From: Hyphomicrobiales bacterium
Lineage (GTDB): Bacteria; Pseudomonadota; Alphaproteobacteria; Rhizobiales; Rhizobiaceae
Length of the DNA: 64,000 nt
Direction: 5' to 3'
Assembly: GCA_002709005.1 (NCBI GenBank)
Contig: PAPH01000012.1
Span: 1-64,000 of the forward strand
Both the position numbers and the translations under genes were made by a program. A model generated the notes under the pieces. It worked only from the letters and a program-made list of their open reading frames with translations. It did no database searches and had not been told where the DNA came from. This document shows positions 8,478 to 17,083 of this stretch, piece after piece; within the stretch, counting starts at the first letter, position 1; each line of letters opens with the position of its first letter.

Positions 8478-10094
8478 TCACATCCTGAACACGCCGAAAT
8501 CGGTATCCTCGATCGGCGCATTGAGCGCAGCGGACAGGCTCAGCGCCAGCACCTCGCGGCTCTTCATCGGGTTGATGATGCCGTCGTCCCAGAGGCGGGC
8601 CGAAGCGTAGAGCGGATGGCTCTGCCTTTCGAACATCTCGATCGTCGGACGCTTGAATTCGGCTTCTTCCTCGGCCGACCATTGCCCGCCCTTGCGCTCG
8701 ATCGCATCGCGCCTGACTGTAGCGAGAACGCCCGCGGCCTGCTCGCCCCCCATCACCGCGATGCGGCTGTTGGGCCAGGTCCAGAGAAAGCGCGGCGAAT
8801 AGGCCCGCCCGCACATGCCATAATTGCCGGCGCCGAAGGAGCCGCCGACGATCATGGTGATCTTCGGCACCCTGGTGGTGGCGACCGCGGTCACCAGCTT
8901 GGCGCCGTCCTTGGCGATGCCGCCGGCCTCGTATTTCTGCCCCACCATGAAGCCGGTGATGTTCTGCATGAACACGAGCGGGATCTTGCGCTGCGAGCAG
9001 AGTTCGACGAAATGAGCCGCCTTCACCGCACTTTCGGAGAACAGCACCCCATTGTTGGCGATGATGCCGACCGGCATCCCCATCACATGGGCGAAACCGC
9101 AGACGATCGTCGTGCCGTAACGCGCCTTGAACTCATGGAAACGCGAAGCGTCGACGACCCGCGCGATCACCTCGCGGATGTCATAGGGCTGACGCGCGTC
9201 CTGCGGTACGATCCCGGCAATCTCGACGGGGTCGTAAAGCGGGGCTTCCGGCGTCCGCAGATCGAGCTGCGCCAGACCGGAGCGGCCAGGATTGTTGAGG
9301 TTCGCCACGGCTTGGCGCGCAAGTTCCAGCGCGTGGGCGTCGTCCTCGGCCAGGTGATCGGCGACACCCGAAAGCCGTGTATGCACGTCGCCGCCACCGA
9401 GGTCCTCCGCGCTCACCACCTCCCCCGTCGCGGCCTTCACCAGCGGCGGCCCCGCCAGAAAGATCGTGCCCTGATCCCTGACGATGATTGTCTCGTCGCT
9501 CATCGCCGGCACATAGGCCCCTCCCGCCGTGCACGAGCCCATCACCACCGCGATCTGCGGAATGCCGCGCGCCGACATGTTGGCCTGGTTGAAGAAGATG
9601 CGGCCGAAATGGTCCCGGTCGGGGAAAACCTCGTCCTGGTTCGGCAGGTTCGCCCCGCCCGAATCGACGAGATAGACGCAAGGCAGGTTGTTCTCCGCGG
9701 CGATTTCCTGGGCGCGCAGGTGCTTCTTGATCGTCATCGGATAGTAGGTGCCGCCCTTCACCGTGGCGTCGTTGCACACCACCATGACGTCCCCGCCCTC
9801 GACCCGGCCGACACCGGCGATAACGCCGGCCGCCGCGATCTCGCCGCCATAAAGCCCGTGGGCCGCGAACTGGCCGACCTCGAGAAACGGCGAATCCGCG
9901 TCGAGCAGGCCGCGCACCCGGTCACGCGGCAACAGCTTGCCGCGGCCCACATGCCGCTCGCGCGCATGTTCGGGACCACCGAGTGCGGTCGTTCCGGCGA
10001 TATCGCCGAGCTGCAGCGTCAGTTCCTCCATCCGCGCGGCGTTGTCGCGGAACTCCTGTGAGGAGGTGGAGATTTTCGAGTGGATGATGCTCAT
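8478..10094 (-). CDS. mccB: methylcrotonyl-CoA carboxylase, carboxyltransferase beta subunit
   Basis: The 538-residue carboxyltransferase is of the expected length for MccB. Visible features are the N-terminal segment [11 protein letters not shown], the acyl-CoA-binding half with [13 protein letters not shown] and [12 protein letters not shown], and the carboxybiotin half with [12 protein letters not shown] and [16 protein letters not shown]. The [21 protein letters not shown] block is characteristic of MCC beta rather than PccB. With the biotinylated alpha subunit it makes 3-methylglutaconyl-CoA from 3-methylcrotonyl-CoA in the leucine pathway. The ATG at 10094 follows GGGAGG. The gene is separated from mccA by the toxin-antitoxin pair. 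Confidence 0.95.
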   Translation of the reverse strand: MSIIHSKISTSSQEFRDNAARMEELTLQLGDIAGTTALGGPEHARERHVGRGKLLPRDRVRGLLDADSPFLEVGQFAAHGLYGGEIAAAGVIAGVGRVEGGDVMVVCNDATVKGGTYYPMTIKKHLRAQEIAAENNLPCVYLVDSGGANLPNQDEVFPDRDHFGRIFFNQANMSARGIPQIAVVMGSCTAGGAYVPAMSDETIIVRDQGTIFLAGPPLVKAATGEVVSAEDLGGGDVHTRLSGVADHLAEDDAHALELARQAVANLNNPGRSGLAQLDLRTPEAPLYDPVEIAGIVPQDARQPYDIREVIARVVDASRFHEFKARYGTTIVCGFAHVMGMPVGIIANNGVLFSESAVKAAHFVELCSQRKIPLVFMQNITGFMVGQKYEAGGIAKDGAKLVTAVATTRVPKITMIVGGSFGAGNYGMCGRAYSPRFLWTWPNSRIAVMGGEQAAGVLATVRRDAIERKGGQWSAEEEAEFKRPTIEMFERQSHPLYASARLWDDGIINPMKSREVLALSLSAALNAPIEDTDFGVFRM

Positions 10095-10134
10095 CGCCGT
10101 ATCCTCCCTTTAACTCGCGCGCTCATCGAGGCCC

Positions 10135-10860
10135 TCAACTCCATTCCGTCACAGTGTTGCCGACGGCCGGCAATCCCTCATTGTCTTTCAGCATCTTCGC
10201 CATGTGCATGAGGTTGAAGCTCATGAAGGTGAGATTGCGCCGGGTGAACATGCTGTCATGGCCGGCGCGCGCGCCATTCTCCATATCGTCGCCATAGGAA
10301 GGGCCGGGCCCGACCTCGCCGATCCAGCCGCAATCGGCCTGCGGCGGGATGGTGTAGCCGACATGCTGGAGCGCGAAGAGAACCGACATCGAGACATGTT
10401 TGATGCCGTCCTCGTTGCCGGTGATGATCGCTCCGCCGGCCTTGCCGTAAAAGACGTATTGCCCCTTGTCGTTACGCTGGGCGGAATGGGCGTAGAGCCG
10501 CTCGATGATCACCCGGCAGATCGAACTTTCCTCGCCGAGCCAGATCGGGGTGCCGATCACCAGAATGTCGGCGGCCTTTACCTTCGGCCAGTAGATCTCC
10601 GGCCAGTCGTCGACCTCGGCCCCCTCTTCCCGCATGTCCGGCTGAACCCCGAAAGCGATGCGGTGATCGGCTGCCCGCAGATAGTCGACCTCGACACCGC
10701 AGCCTCTCATGATGGCGATAGAATCGTCCATCAGGTTCTCGGTGTGGGACCGCCCACGCTTCGTGGGTGTCAACGTCGTGTTGACGAACAGCGCCCTCAA
10801 GCCTGAGAACCGTCCTGCGTTGTCGCCCACCAGTTTCTGCTGCGTCTCGTTGAGCGGCAT
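10135..10860 (-). CDS. flavodoxin-fold NAD(P)H-dependent oxidoreductase
   Basis: The 241-residue product contains LRALFVNTTLTPTKRGRSHTE near residue 22, the phosphate-binding loop of FMN reductases, then ADILVIGTPIWLGEESS and GAIITGNEDG, the usual flavin-contacting loops of the NADPH-dependent FMN reductase/flavodoxin-like family. It probably binds FMN and transfers electrons to an unknown acceptor. It sits between mccB and the isovaleryl-CoA dehydrogenase gene on the same strand, 40 bases before mccB, so cotranscription with the carboxylase is likely. A role in leucine degradation is not known for this family. It is divergent from dgkA. Confidence 0.8.
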   Translation of the reverse strand: MPLNETQQKLVGDNAGRFSGLRALFVNTTLTPTKRGRSHTENLMDDSIAIMRGCGVEVDYLRAADHRIAFGVQPDMREEGAEVDDWPEIYWPKVKAADILVIGTPIWLGEESSICRVIIERLYAHSAQRNDKGQYVFYGKAGGAIITGNEDGIKHVSMSVLFALQHVGYTIPPQADCGWIGEVGPGPSYGDDMENGARAGHDSMFTRRNLTFMSFNLMHMAKMLKDNEGLPAVGNTVTEWS

Positions 10861-11014
10861 GGTGCGCCTCCCCTCATTCTACGGTTCGGACCGGCTTTCG
10901 CCGGTTCCGGAGAATTTCTTGATGTCGTGCGTGCGTCTCCCACGGGGCTCCGGCTGGCGTCGGATCCCTTCGAGATGCCCGAATAAATGCTTGTTTTGCG
11001 GAAGGTAATATCCG

Positions 11015-11434
11015 ATGACGCTATCCATGCAGCACGACAGCGAAAGACCCGTCCTCAAGCGCCACGGCAAGGGCATCGGCCGTATGTCCAAGGCATTTGC
11101 AGTGTCCATTGCGGGGATCAGCGATGCCCTTCGCTTCGAAGCCGCGTTCCGCCAGGAACTCGCTGTCGGCTGCGTTTTCGCCATCGCGGCACTCCTGCTC
11201 CGGGTCACGGCAGCGGAACGCGCCGTGCTTCTGGCAAGCATCTTCTTCGTGCTCGTCGTCGAGATTCTCAATACCGCGCTCGAAGTCACGCTGGACCGCA
11301 TCACGCTTGAAGAAGATCCGAGCGTACGCAAGGCAAAGGATATGGGAAGCGCCGCCGTCTTTCTCTCTTTGCTGGCAGCGGGCACCGTCTGGCTCTGCAT
11401 CACCGCACCGCTTCTCTACCGCGCATTATCGTAA
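11015..11434 (+). CDS. dgkA: diacylglycerol kinase, DgkA family
   Basis: The 139-residue integral membrane protein matches prokaryotic diacylglycerol kinase in size. The signature lies near residues 82-115: VVEILNTALEVTLDRIT followed by KAKDMGSAAVFLSL. Three membrane helices can be drawn after an amphipathic N terminus. The enzyme phosphorylates diacylglycerol to phosphatidate with ATP at the inner membrane, recycling lipid left from glucan or lipopolysaccharide modification. It is the only plus-strand gene within the minus-strand leucine cluster and ends 14 bases from the tail of the isovaleryl-CoA dehydrogenase gene. The ATG at 11015 has GAAGG upstream, and 11027 is an alternative start. 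Confidence 0.92.
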   Translation: MTLSMQHDSERPVLKRHGKGIGRMSKAFAVSIAGISDALRFEAAFRQELAVGCVFAIAALLLRVTAAERAVLLASIFFVLVVEILNTALEVTLDRITLEEDPSVRKAKDMGSAAVFLSLLAAGTVWLCITAPLLYRALS

Positions 11435-11447
11435 ATCTGATCATCGT

Positions 11448-12611
11448 TTACGCGGTCTCCGCCATCATCTCGCGGCCGATCAGCATGCGGCGGATTTCGC
11501 TCGTCCCCGCACCGATCTCGTAGAGCTTGGCATCGCGCAGCAAGCGGCCTGTCGGGAAATCGGTCGTGTATCCGTTGCCGCCGAGCGCCTGGATCGCCTC
11601 GAGCGCCACCTGCGTCGCCTTCTCGGCCGAATAGAGAATGCAGCCCGCCGCGTCCTTGCGCGTGGTCTCGCCACGATCGCAGGCCGCCGCCACCGCATAG
11701 ACATAGGCTCGGCAGGCGTTCATCGTCGTGTACATATCCGCAAGTTTGCCCTGCATCAGTTGGAAGGAACCGATCGGCTGGCCGAACTGCTCGCGCTCGT
11801 GGACATAGGGTACGACGACATCGAGCGCGGCCGCCATGATGCCGAGCGGCCCGCCCGACAAGACCACCCGCTCATAGTCGAGACCGGACATCAGGATCTT
11901 GGCGCCCTGGCCTTCCTCGCCGAGCACGTTGTCATAGGGAACCTCGCAGTCCTCAAACACCAGTTCGGCGGTATTCGAGCCGCGCATGCCGAGCTTGTCG
12001 AGCTTCTGCCCGGTCGAGAACCCGGCCATACCCTTCTCGATCAGGAAGGCGGTGATCCCGCGCGATTTAGCCTCCGGATCGGTCTTGGCATAGACCACCA
12101 GCGTGTCGGCGTCCGGGCCGTTGGTGATCCACATCTTCGCTCCGTTGAGCACATAACGGTCGTTCTTCTTCTCCGCCCTGAGCTTCATCGAGACGACGTC
12201 GGAGCCGGCGTTCGGCTCGCTCATCGCCAGCGCCCCGACATGCTCGCCCGAACACAGTCCGGGCAGGTATTTTTCCTTCTGCGCGTCACTGCCCCAGCGG
12301 TTGATCTGGTTGACGCAGAGATTGGAGTGGGCGCCATAGGACAGGCCGATCGAGGCCGAAGCGCGGGAGATTTCCTCCATCGCCACGCAATGAGCCACAT
12401 AACCCAATCCGGTTCCGCCATAGGCGGGGTCGGCGGTCATCCCGAGAAGCCCGAGCTCGCCCATCTCCTTCCACAGATGCATCGGGAAGGCGTTGTCGCG
12501 ATCGGTTTGCGCGGCAACCGGCGCGATCCTATCGCGCGCGAACTTCGCCACCATGTCCCTGAGCGCGTCGACATCCTCGCCGAGCCCGAAATTCATGCCG
12601 CTTTCAAACAT
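11448..12611 (-). CDS. ivd: isovaleryl-CoA dehydrogenase
   Basis: This 387-residue acyl-CoA dehydrogenase has the family order: N-terminal helical domain, [18 protein letters not shown] (flavin contact) near residue 135, the middle beta domain with [10 protein letters not shown], and the C-terminal helices ending [16 protein letters not shown] and [15 protein letters not shown]. The [17 protein letters not shown] segment, containing the Glu used as base in isovaleryl-CoA dehydrogenases, and the nearby mcc genes point to isovaleryl-CoA. It makes 3-methylcrotonyl-CoA, the substrate of MccAB. The ATG at 12611 follows GGAGGAAGG. It overlaps the end of the TetR gene by eight bases, so the two are one transcript. 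Confidence 0.94.
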   Translation of the reverse strand: MFESGMNFGLGEDVDALRDMVAKFARDRIAPVAAQTDRDNAFPMHLWKEMGELGLLGMTADPAYGGTGLGYVAHCVAMEEISRASASIGLSYGAHSNLCVNQINRWGSDAQKEKYLPGLCSGEHVGALAMSEPNAGSDVVSMKLRAEKKNDRYVLNGAKMWITNGPDADTLVVYAKTDPEAKSRGITAFLIEKGMAGFSTGQKLDKLGMRGSNTAELVFEDCEVPYDNVLGEEGQGAKILMSGLDYERVVLSGGPLGIMAAALDVVVPYVHEREQFGQPIGSFQLMQGKLADMYTTMNACRAYVYAVAAACDRGETTRKDAAGCILYSAEKATQVALEAIQALGGNGYTTDFPTGRLLRDAKLYEIGAGTSEIRRMLIGREMMAETA

Positions 12612-13212
12612 TGCCTTCCTCCTCCCTGGCGCCAACCATCCGGCTTACCAGTCCGATATAAACTGTCTCGATCTCGCCGAGAGACAACCGCCCGTCCTCC
12701 CGGTACCAGGTCGTCAGACCGTTGAGCAGCGCGATAATCGCACGCGTGGTCACCTCAGCATCGAGAACATCGAACGCGCCTTTCGCCATTCCCTGTTCGA
12801 TCATCTGGCGCGGAATGGCCTCATATCCACGCCTGAATTCGCGGATACGGCGGAAATTGTCCTCCTCCAGGCTGCGCAGCTCCATATAGGAGATGAACAT
12901 CTCCCGCGGCCGCACCAGATGATAGCGCACATGAAAGCGGACGAAATCCGCAAGCCGGATCTCCGCCGTGCTCAACCGTTCCATCTCGCGCCAGGCCGTG
13001 GCCAGCGCCTCCATGTGCCCGACGAGAAGATCGAAGAGGATATCCTGCTTGGTGGGAAAGTAATTGTAGATCGCCCCGGCTTGCACGCCGGTCCGCGCCG
13101 CGATCGCCCGCATCGAGACCGCCGCATAGCCCTCGCGCGCGAACAGCTCCAGCGCAGCCTCGCGCAGCCTCTCCACCGTGTCCGCACCCGTCGATCCGGC
13201 TGTCCGCGCCAT
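12604..13212 (-). CDS. TetR-family repressor of the leucine degradation cluster
   Basis: The 202-residue product has an N-terminal TetR helix-turn-helix ([25 protein letters not shown]...[11 protein letters not shown], about residues 15-60) and a helical ligand-binding C-terminal domain. It is the first gene of the ivd transcript, and a near-perfect 20-bp palindrome lies 31 bp before its start, so it probably represses itself and ivd and is released by an acyl-CoA or branched acid. The ligand is inferred. The ATG at 13212 has GGGAG upstream; the frame extends farther into the operator, which is not plausible as coding. Confidence 0.88.
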   Translation of the reverse strand: MARTAGSTGADTVERLREAALELFAREGYAAVSMRAIAARTGVQAGAIYNYFPTKQDILFDLLVGHMEALATAWREMERLSTAEIRLADFVRFHVRYHLVRPREMFISYMELRSLEEDNFRRIREFRRGYEAIPRQMIEQGMAKGAFDVLDAEVTTRAIIALLNGLTTWYREDGRLSLGEIETVYIGLVSRMVGAREEEGNV

Positions 13213-13242
13213 GAGCTCCCTAACTGGAAAGTCGATCGAGTT

Positions 13243-13262
13243 AATTGAACAATTGTTTAATT
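13243..13262. promoter_or_regulatory. candidate TetR operator (20-bp inverted repeat)
   Basis: AATTGAACAATTGTTTAATT is a palindrome around CAATTG with a single mismatched pair. It lies 31 bp upstream of the TetR start in an AT-rich stretch, the expected place for an autoregulatory site controlling the TetR-ivd transcript. Binding is inferred from symmetry and position. Confidence 0.65.
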
Positions 13263-13389
13263 CTAGCCCGCCTGCCGATGTTTGCAAGTGGCCAGGCGAC
13301 GATTTCGAGCATTAAAATCGCTTAAGCTGTGTCTAAATAACAACGGTCTGCGACGGTTGGTCTCATTGGGTGAAATTCGCACCAAGCAT

Positions 13390-13403
13390 TTGATCTGGAT
13401 CAA
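13390..13403 (+). promoter_or_regulatory. FNR/FixK-type box upstream of ompW
   Basis: TTGATCTGGATCAA matches the FNR/Anr/FixK consensus TTGAT-N4-ATCAA exactly. Its centre (13396.5) lies about 41 bp before a possible start point after the -10-like TAGCTT at 13425-13430, the class II activator spacing. In enteric bacteria ompW is known to be oxygen-controlled through FNR, which agrees. Confidence 0.78.
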
Positions 13404-13469
13404 AGTTTAGCGTGTGCGCGGGCGTAGCTTGCGGCCCTTCACAGACCTGTTTTCCTTAGGGGGCTTACC

Positions 13470-14138
13470 ATGAAAACCAACGTTAAAGCGCTACTGACCG
13501 GCGTTTCCGCAGTCGCGTTCGGCGTCATCGCATTCCAGTCGACCGCATCCGCCGCCGATATCGCAGACCGCATGTATGCGGAACAAAGCCCCTGGCAGGT
13601 CCGTGTCCGCGCGCTCGGTGTGGTCACCCGCGACGACGGCAATGTCGACCAGATTCCCGGCTCCAACCTCAGCTCCTCGGACAGTGTTGTTCCGGAACTC
13701 GATATCTCCTACTTCTTCACCGACAACCTCGCCGCCGAATTGATCCTTGGCACCACGCGTTCGACGATCGACGTCGACGGAATTGGAGAGGCCGGCAAGA
13801 CCTGGCTGCTGCCGCCGACCCTGACGCTGCAGTATCACTTCACCAACTTCGGCGCTTTCAAGCCCTATGTCGGTGCCGGCATCAACTACACCATGTTCTA
13901 CGAGCAGAAAGGCACCACCGTCCTCTCCGATCTCGACGTCGAGGACACATTCGGCGCGGCCCTTCAGGTCGGCTTCGATTACATGATCGACGACCATTGG
14001 GGTTGGAACGTCGACGTCAAGAAACTCTTCCTCGAGCCGGATTGGAACGGGACCCTTCGGAGCAATGGCGACGCAGTCTCCGGCAAGGCCAAGCTCGACC
14101 CGTGGCTGATCGGCACCGGTATCACCTACCGGTTCTGA
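13470..14138 (+). CDS. ompW: OmpW-family outer membrane protein
   Basis: The 222-residue product has a signal peptide (about residues 1-28, ending ASA-A), then WQVRVRALGVVTRDD, alternating beta strands with the family pattern PELDISYFFTDNLAAELIL and LPPTLTLQYHF......FKPYVGAGINYT, and the terminal aromatic residue in TGITYRF required for outer membrane insertion. OmpW forms a narrow eight-stranded barrel thought to take up small hydrophobic compounds and to respond to oxygen and stress. An exact FNR-type box lies 67 bp upstream, and a strong terminator follows 22 bp after the stop, making this a single-gene unit. Confidence 0.93.
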   Translation: MKTNVKALLTGVSAVAFGVIAFQSTASAADIADRMYAEQSPWQVRVRALGVVTRDDGNVDQIPGSNLSSSDSVVPELDISYFFTDNLAAELILGTTRSTIDVDGIGEAGKTWLLPPTLTLQYHFTNFGAFKPYVGAGINYTMFYEQKGTTVLSDLDVEDTFGAALQVGFDYMIDDHWGWNVDVKKLFLEPDWNGTLRSNGDAVSGKAKLDPWLIGTGITYRF

Positions 14139-14154
14139 TCCCCGGCGACGGAAC

Positions 14155-14192
14155 GAAAAAAGCCCGGTGCGTTCTCCGCACCGGGCTTTTTC
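14155..14192. terminator. bidirectional intrinsic terminator
   Basis: AGCCCGGTGCG (14161-14171) pairs perfectly with CGCACCGGGCT (14177-14187) around a five-base loop, flanked by A6 on the left and T5 on the right. It serves ompW on the plus strand and the convergent DUF1611 gene on the minus strand. Confidence 0.93.
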
Positions 14193-14217
14193 ATGTCTGC
14201 GCTATTGGTCGCCGGGA

Positions 14218-15219
14218 TCAGATCTCCGCCAGTGCGTCCACCAGTTCCTTGACGCCGAAGCGGATCGGGTCGGTTGCCGGCACGCCGTATTCCTTGGCGA
14301 GATCGGCGAGCAGCTTTTTCGCATCGTCCTCGCCTAGCTTGGCGGTGTTGACCGCAATGCCGGTGCATTTGATGGCGGGATTGGTGCGCGACCCCAGAGC
14401 GATCGTCATGTCGATGACTTCCTGGATCGACGGCAGCGGGTGCTTCACCCCACGCATATTGGTCCGCGTCGGCTCATGGCAGACGACGAAGGCGTCGGCC
14501 TGCGCGCCGTGCAGCAGGCCGAGCGAGACCCCGGCGAAACTTGGATGAAACAGCGAACCCTGCCCCTCGATGAGATCCCAGTGATCAGGATCGGCAGCGG
14601 GCGCGATCCATTCGACAGCGCCGGAGATGAAGTCGGCCACCACCGCGTCAATCGCGACGCCCCGGCCGGAGATGAAGACACCGGTCTGACCGGTCGCGCG
14701 GAAATCGGCATCCATGCCCCTTTCGCGCATCTCGCGCTCGAGCGCGAGAGCGGTGTACTTCTTGCCCACCGAACAGTCGGTGCCCACGGCGAGCATGCGC
14801 TTGCCGGGCCGCTTGTCACCCTTGCCGGTGGAGAATCGTTCGTCGGAAAAGCGGACGTCGTGCAGTTTGCTGCCGCTCTTTTCGGCCGCAGCGGCGATTT
14901 CCGGAACCGAGGACAGCCGCACGTGCAGGCCGGTCGCCACGTCCAGCCCGCTTTCCAACGCCTCGACAATCGGCTTGATCCAGTGATCGGGCAGCACGCC
15001 GCCCGCGTTGACGGCGCCGACGACCATCGTTTTCACACCCTTTTCCCTGGCCTCGGCGATCGTCAGATCGGCGATCCCGGCATCAGCCTGGCAGCCCTCC
15101 AGACGCAACTGGCCGATGCACCATTCGGGCCGCCAGTCCACGATACCGAGACCGGTCTTGGCCGCCAGCGTGTCCGGAACGTCACCGAGGAAAATGAGGT
15201 AGGGCGGATCGATGATCAT
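14218..15219 (-). CDS. DUF1611 family P-loop protein (DgcN-like)
   Basis: The 333-residue product belongs to DUF1611. The N-terminal half holds a Rossmann-like domain (MVVGAVNAGGVLPDHW near residue 65-80). The C-terminal half has a P-loop, GTDCSVGKKYTA (about residues 146-157), then ATGQTGVFISG and IEGQGSLFHPSF, typical of the family. Members named DgcN act as N-acyltransferases in D-glutamate catabolism and are usually beside an enolase-superfamily gene (DgcA); none is adjacent here, so that role is only inferred. The ATG at 15219 follows GGAG. It is convergent with ompW across a shared terminator. Confidence 0.8.
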   Translation of the reverse strand: MIIDPPYLIFLGDVPDTLAAKTGLGIVDWRPEWCIGQLRLEGCQADAGIADLTIAEAREKGVKTMVVGAVNAGGVLPDHWIKPIVEALESGLDVATGLHVRLSSVPEIAAAAEKSGSKLHDVRFSDERFSTGKGDKRPGKRMLAVGTDCSVGKKYTALALEREMRERGMDADFRATGQTGVFISGRGVAIDAVVADFISGAVEWIAPAADPDHWDLIEGQGSLFHPSFAGVSLGLLHGAQADAFVVCHEPTRTNMRGVKHPLPSIQEVIDMTIALGSRTNPAIKCTGIAVNTAKLGEDDAKKLLADLAKEYGVPATDPIRFGVKELVDALAEI

Positions 15220-15387
15220 CGAATTCTCCGACTGAATAAAAACGGATGGGATAAATCGGGCGCGGTTCGCCCTCAGGTCATGAACTCATAACCGGGGCCA
15301 CTCTCCCCCGCGCCTCCCGCGGGCGTCAAGCGGATTGTCCTCCCGCAAACAGTTTCCATCGGGGCAGCGCTTGCGACAAAAACGCGC

Positions 15388-15840
15388 TCACATGCCGTTG
15401 TGCTTGAGCACCTTGAGCACGCCTTCGGTCTCGATCTCCTCGATCCCGCCGAAAGTGATGATCAAATCGCGAAAATCGGCGGTTTCCTCCAGATTTGCCG
15501 CCCGGGTCTCGAGGATGCAGTCCCACGCCCCGGTCACCGACCAGGCCGAGACGACGTTTTTCTGCGAACCGATATTCGCCATGAGCCGGGCGCAGTCCAT
15601 GCCCTTGGCGAAACGGATGCGCAGGAAGATGGTCAGATGCGGATCGTCCTCGACGGCACCGCGCGTCACCACCGTGAAGCCGTCGATGATGCCCTTCTTC
15701 TTCAACGCTTCGACACGATTCTGAACGGCAACGCGGGAGACGCCCATCTCTACCGCAAGTTGCGTCCACGTCATCCGTCCGTCTTCCCTGAGAAGATTGA
15801 GGAGCTTGACGTCCTTTTCGCTTAGTTTCCTGTCGTTCAT
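15388..15840 (-). CDS. Lrp/AsnC-family transcriptional regulator
   Basis: The 150-residue product has an N-terminal helix-turn-helix (LSEKDVKLLNLLREDGRMTWTQLAVEMGVSRVAVQNRVEALKKKGII split over residues 5-55) and a C-terminal RAM ligand domain. Lrp proteins bind amino acids and act as local or global regulators. It is divergent from the YqcI-cupin-exporter operon at 15979-18341, and palindromic elements lie between, so it likely controls that operon in response to an amino acid. The start at 15840 gives the standard N terminus; ATG 15852 is possible. Confidence 0.9.
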   Translation of the reverse strand: MNDRKLSEKDVKLLNLLREDGRMTWTQLAVEMGVSRVAVQNRVEALKKKGIIDGFTVVTRGAVEDDPHLTIFLRIRFAKGMDCARLMANIGSQKNVVSAWSVTGAWDCILETRAANLEETADFRDLIITFGGIEEIETEGVLKVLKHNGM

Positions 15841-15872
15841 ACCAAGTCCCATTTCCGGTCACCGCTTAACCA

Positions 15873-15904
15873 ATTGCAGCCCCTAGGTTGCAATATGCCA
15901 TATT
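15873..15904. promoter_or_regulatory. candidate Lrp binding region between divergent genes
   Basis: ATTGCA (15873-15878) and TGCAAT (15889-15894) form an inverted pair, and the overlapping AATATGCCATATT (15892-15904) is a perfect odd palindrome. Such AT-rich inverted elements are typical Lrp-family sites. They lie 33 bp from the Lrp start and 75 bp from the YqcI-type gene. Confidence 0.55.
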
Positions 15905-15978
15905 CTGGTCATTCCGAAACCTGTTCCCGTCATAACCCACCCTTTAGATTTGGCCCGGCTTTAACCGGGAGTTTCTCT

Positions 15979-16710
15979 ATGCTTATGACTTCGCTTGGTC
16001 GAGGTGACATTTTCACCATTGACGAAATCCACAGTCGTTTCGGAAAGGATACTTGGCAGCGCAAGGTGTTCTCGGAACTGGATTCTGCGCTCCTGTCGGA
16101 GGCCAGACCCTTCCCCTGCATCTACGGGGTCGCCGGGCACAAGGCAGGCCAGATCCGCTACGGCTTCGCCGAAACGCTGACGGCGGAGGCCATCGCCGCC
16201 GCTCTCGACACTTATCTTCCGCATGCCCGTGAGTTCGGCCCCAACACCTCGCTGGCGCTGTTCGAGGCCCCCTCCGACATCTCCGCCATGCAAGACTATT
16301 TCGAGCGCTTCTGGTCGCTCCTCAAGGGTGTGGCAGACATCGACCGCAAGCCCTGGCCGTCGGAAATCCCGCAGGAGACAGACGCGCCGCTGTGGGAGTT
16401 CTGCTACGCCGGCGAGCCGGTCTTCGTCGTCTGCACAACCCCGGCCCATGTGCTCAGGCAGAGCCGCCGATCCTCCACCTTCATGCTCACCTTCCAGCCG
16501 CGCTGGGTTTTCGACCGCATTCTCGGCTCCGAGCGGGCGGCGTCGAAAAGCTTCTCGGTCGTGCGCGGACGGCTGTCGGCCTACGACTTCGTCGCCCCCT
16601 CCCCGGTCCTCGGCAAATACGGCGCCGACGGCATCCGCGAGGCCGAGCAGTACTTCCTCGGCGACGCCAACGCACCGCTCTCCTGCCCCTTCCACAAGCT
16701 CAAGGATTGA
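15979..16710 (+). CDS. YqcI/YcgG family protein (GntA-like candidate heme-dependent N-hydroxylase)
   Basis: The 243-residue product follows the YqcI/YcgG pattern throughout: FPCIYGVAGHKAGQIRYGF near residue 45, NTSLALFEAP near 92, the FWSLL...WP..IP block, WEFCYAGEPVFVVCTTPAHVLRQSRRSS near 150, FQPRWVFD and the terminal CPFHKLKD. GntA of guanitoxin biosynthesis, a heme-dependent N-hydroxylase, belongs to this family; most other members are uncharacterised, so N-oxygenation here is inference. The ATG at 15979 follows GGGAG. It begins an operon with a cupin four bases later and an amino acid exporter, divergent from an Lrp regulator. Confidence 0.78.
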   Translation: MLMTSLGRGDIFTIDEIHSRFGKDTWQRKVFSELDSALLSEARPFPCIYGVAGHKAGQIRYGFAETLTAEAIAAALDTYLPHAREFGPNTSLALFEAPSDISAMQDYFERFWSLLKGVADIDRKPWPSEIPQETDAPLWEFCYAGEPVFVVCTTPAHVLRQSRRSSTFMLTFQPRWVFDRILGSERAASKSFSVVRGRLSAYDFVAPSPVLGKYGADGIREAEQYFLGDANAPLSCPFHKLKD

Positions 16711-16714
16711 TCCC

Positions 16715-17083
16715 ATGACCGCACACATGTCCCACAAGACCACCGAAACCATCCAGTTCTCGGCATTGCCGGCGACCCCTCTCAGCGATGCGGCGGGCCT
16801 GATCTCCAAAATGCTTCCCAAACAGGGCTGCGTCGAGGTCCAGCATGATCAACCAGGCAAGGAGCACGCCTGGCACACTCATCCGACGGACGAGACGCTG
16901 GTGATCCTGGAAGGATCCGTCCGCTTCTATTTCGAGGGCGGCGAGCGTATCTGCCGCTCGGGCGACGTCATCCATCTGCCGGCGTTCAAGCGCCACGGGT
17001 CGATCGCGCTGGACGATGGCTGCGTCTATCTGATCGCCATGGAACCCCACTCATTCGAGGACGCCAAGAATGTCGATGCTTGA
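16715..17083 (+). CDS. small cupin-domain protein
   Basis: The 122-residue single-domain cupin shows the first motif as HAWHTHPTDETLVILEG (His and Glu metal ligands) near residues 51-67 and the second as GDVIHLPAFKRHG near 83-95. Metal binding looks intact. It could be an enzyme (dioxygenase, isomerase) or a sensor. The start lies four bases after the YqcI-type stop, and its end overlaps the exporter gene by 14 bases, so translation of the three is probably coupled. It therefore should act on the same metabolite as its neighbours. Confidence 0.85.
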   Translation: MTAHMSHKTTETIQFSALPATPLSDAAGLISKMLPKQGCVEVQHDQPGKEHAWHTHPTDETLVILEGSVRFYFEGGERICRSGDVIHLPAFKRHGSIALDDGCVYLIAMEPHSFEDAKNVDA

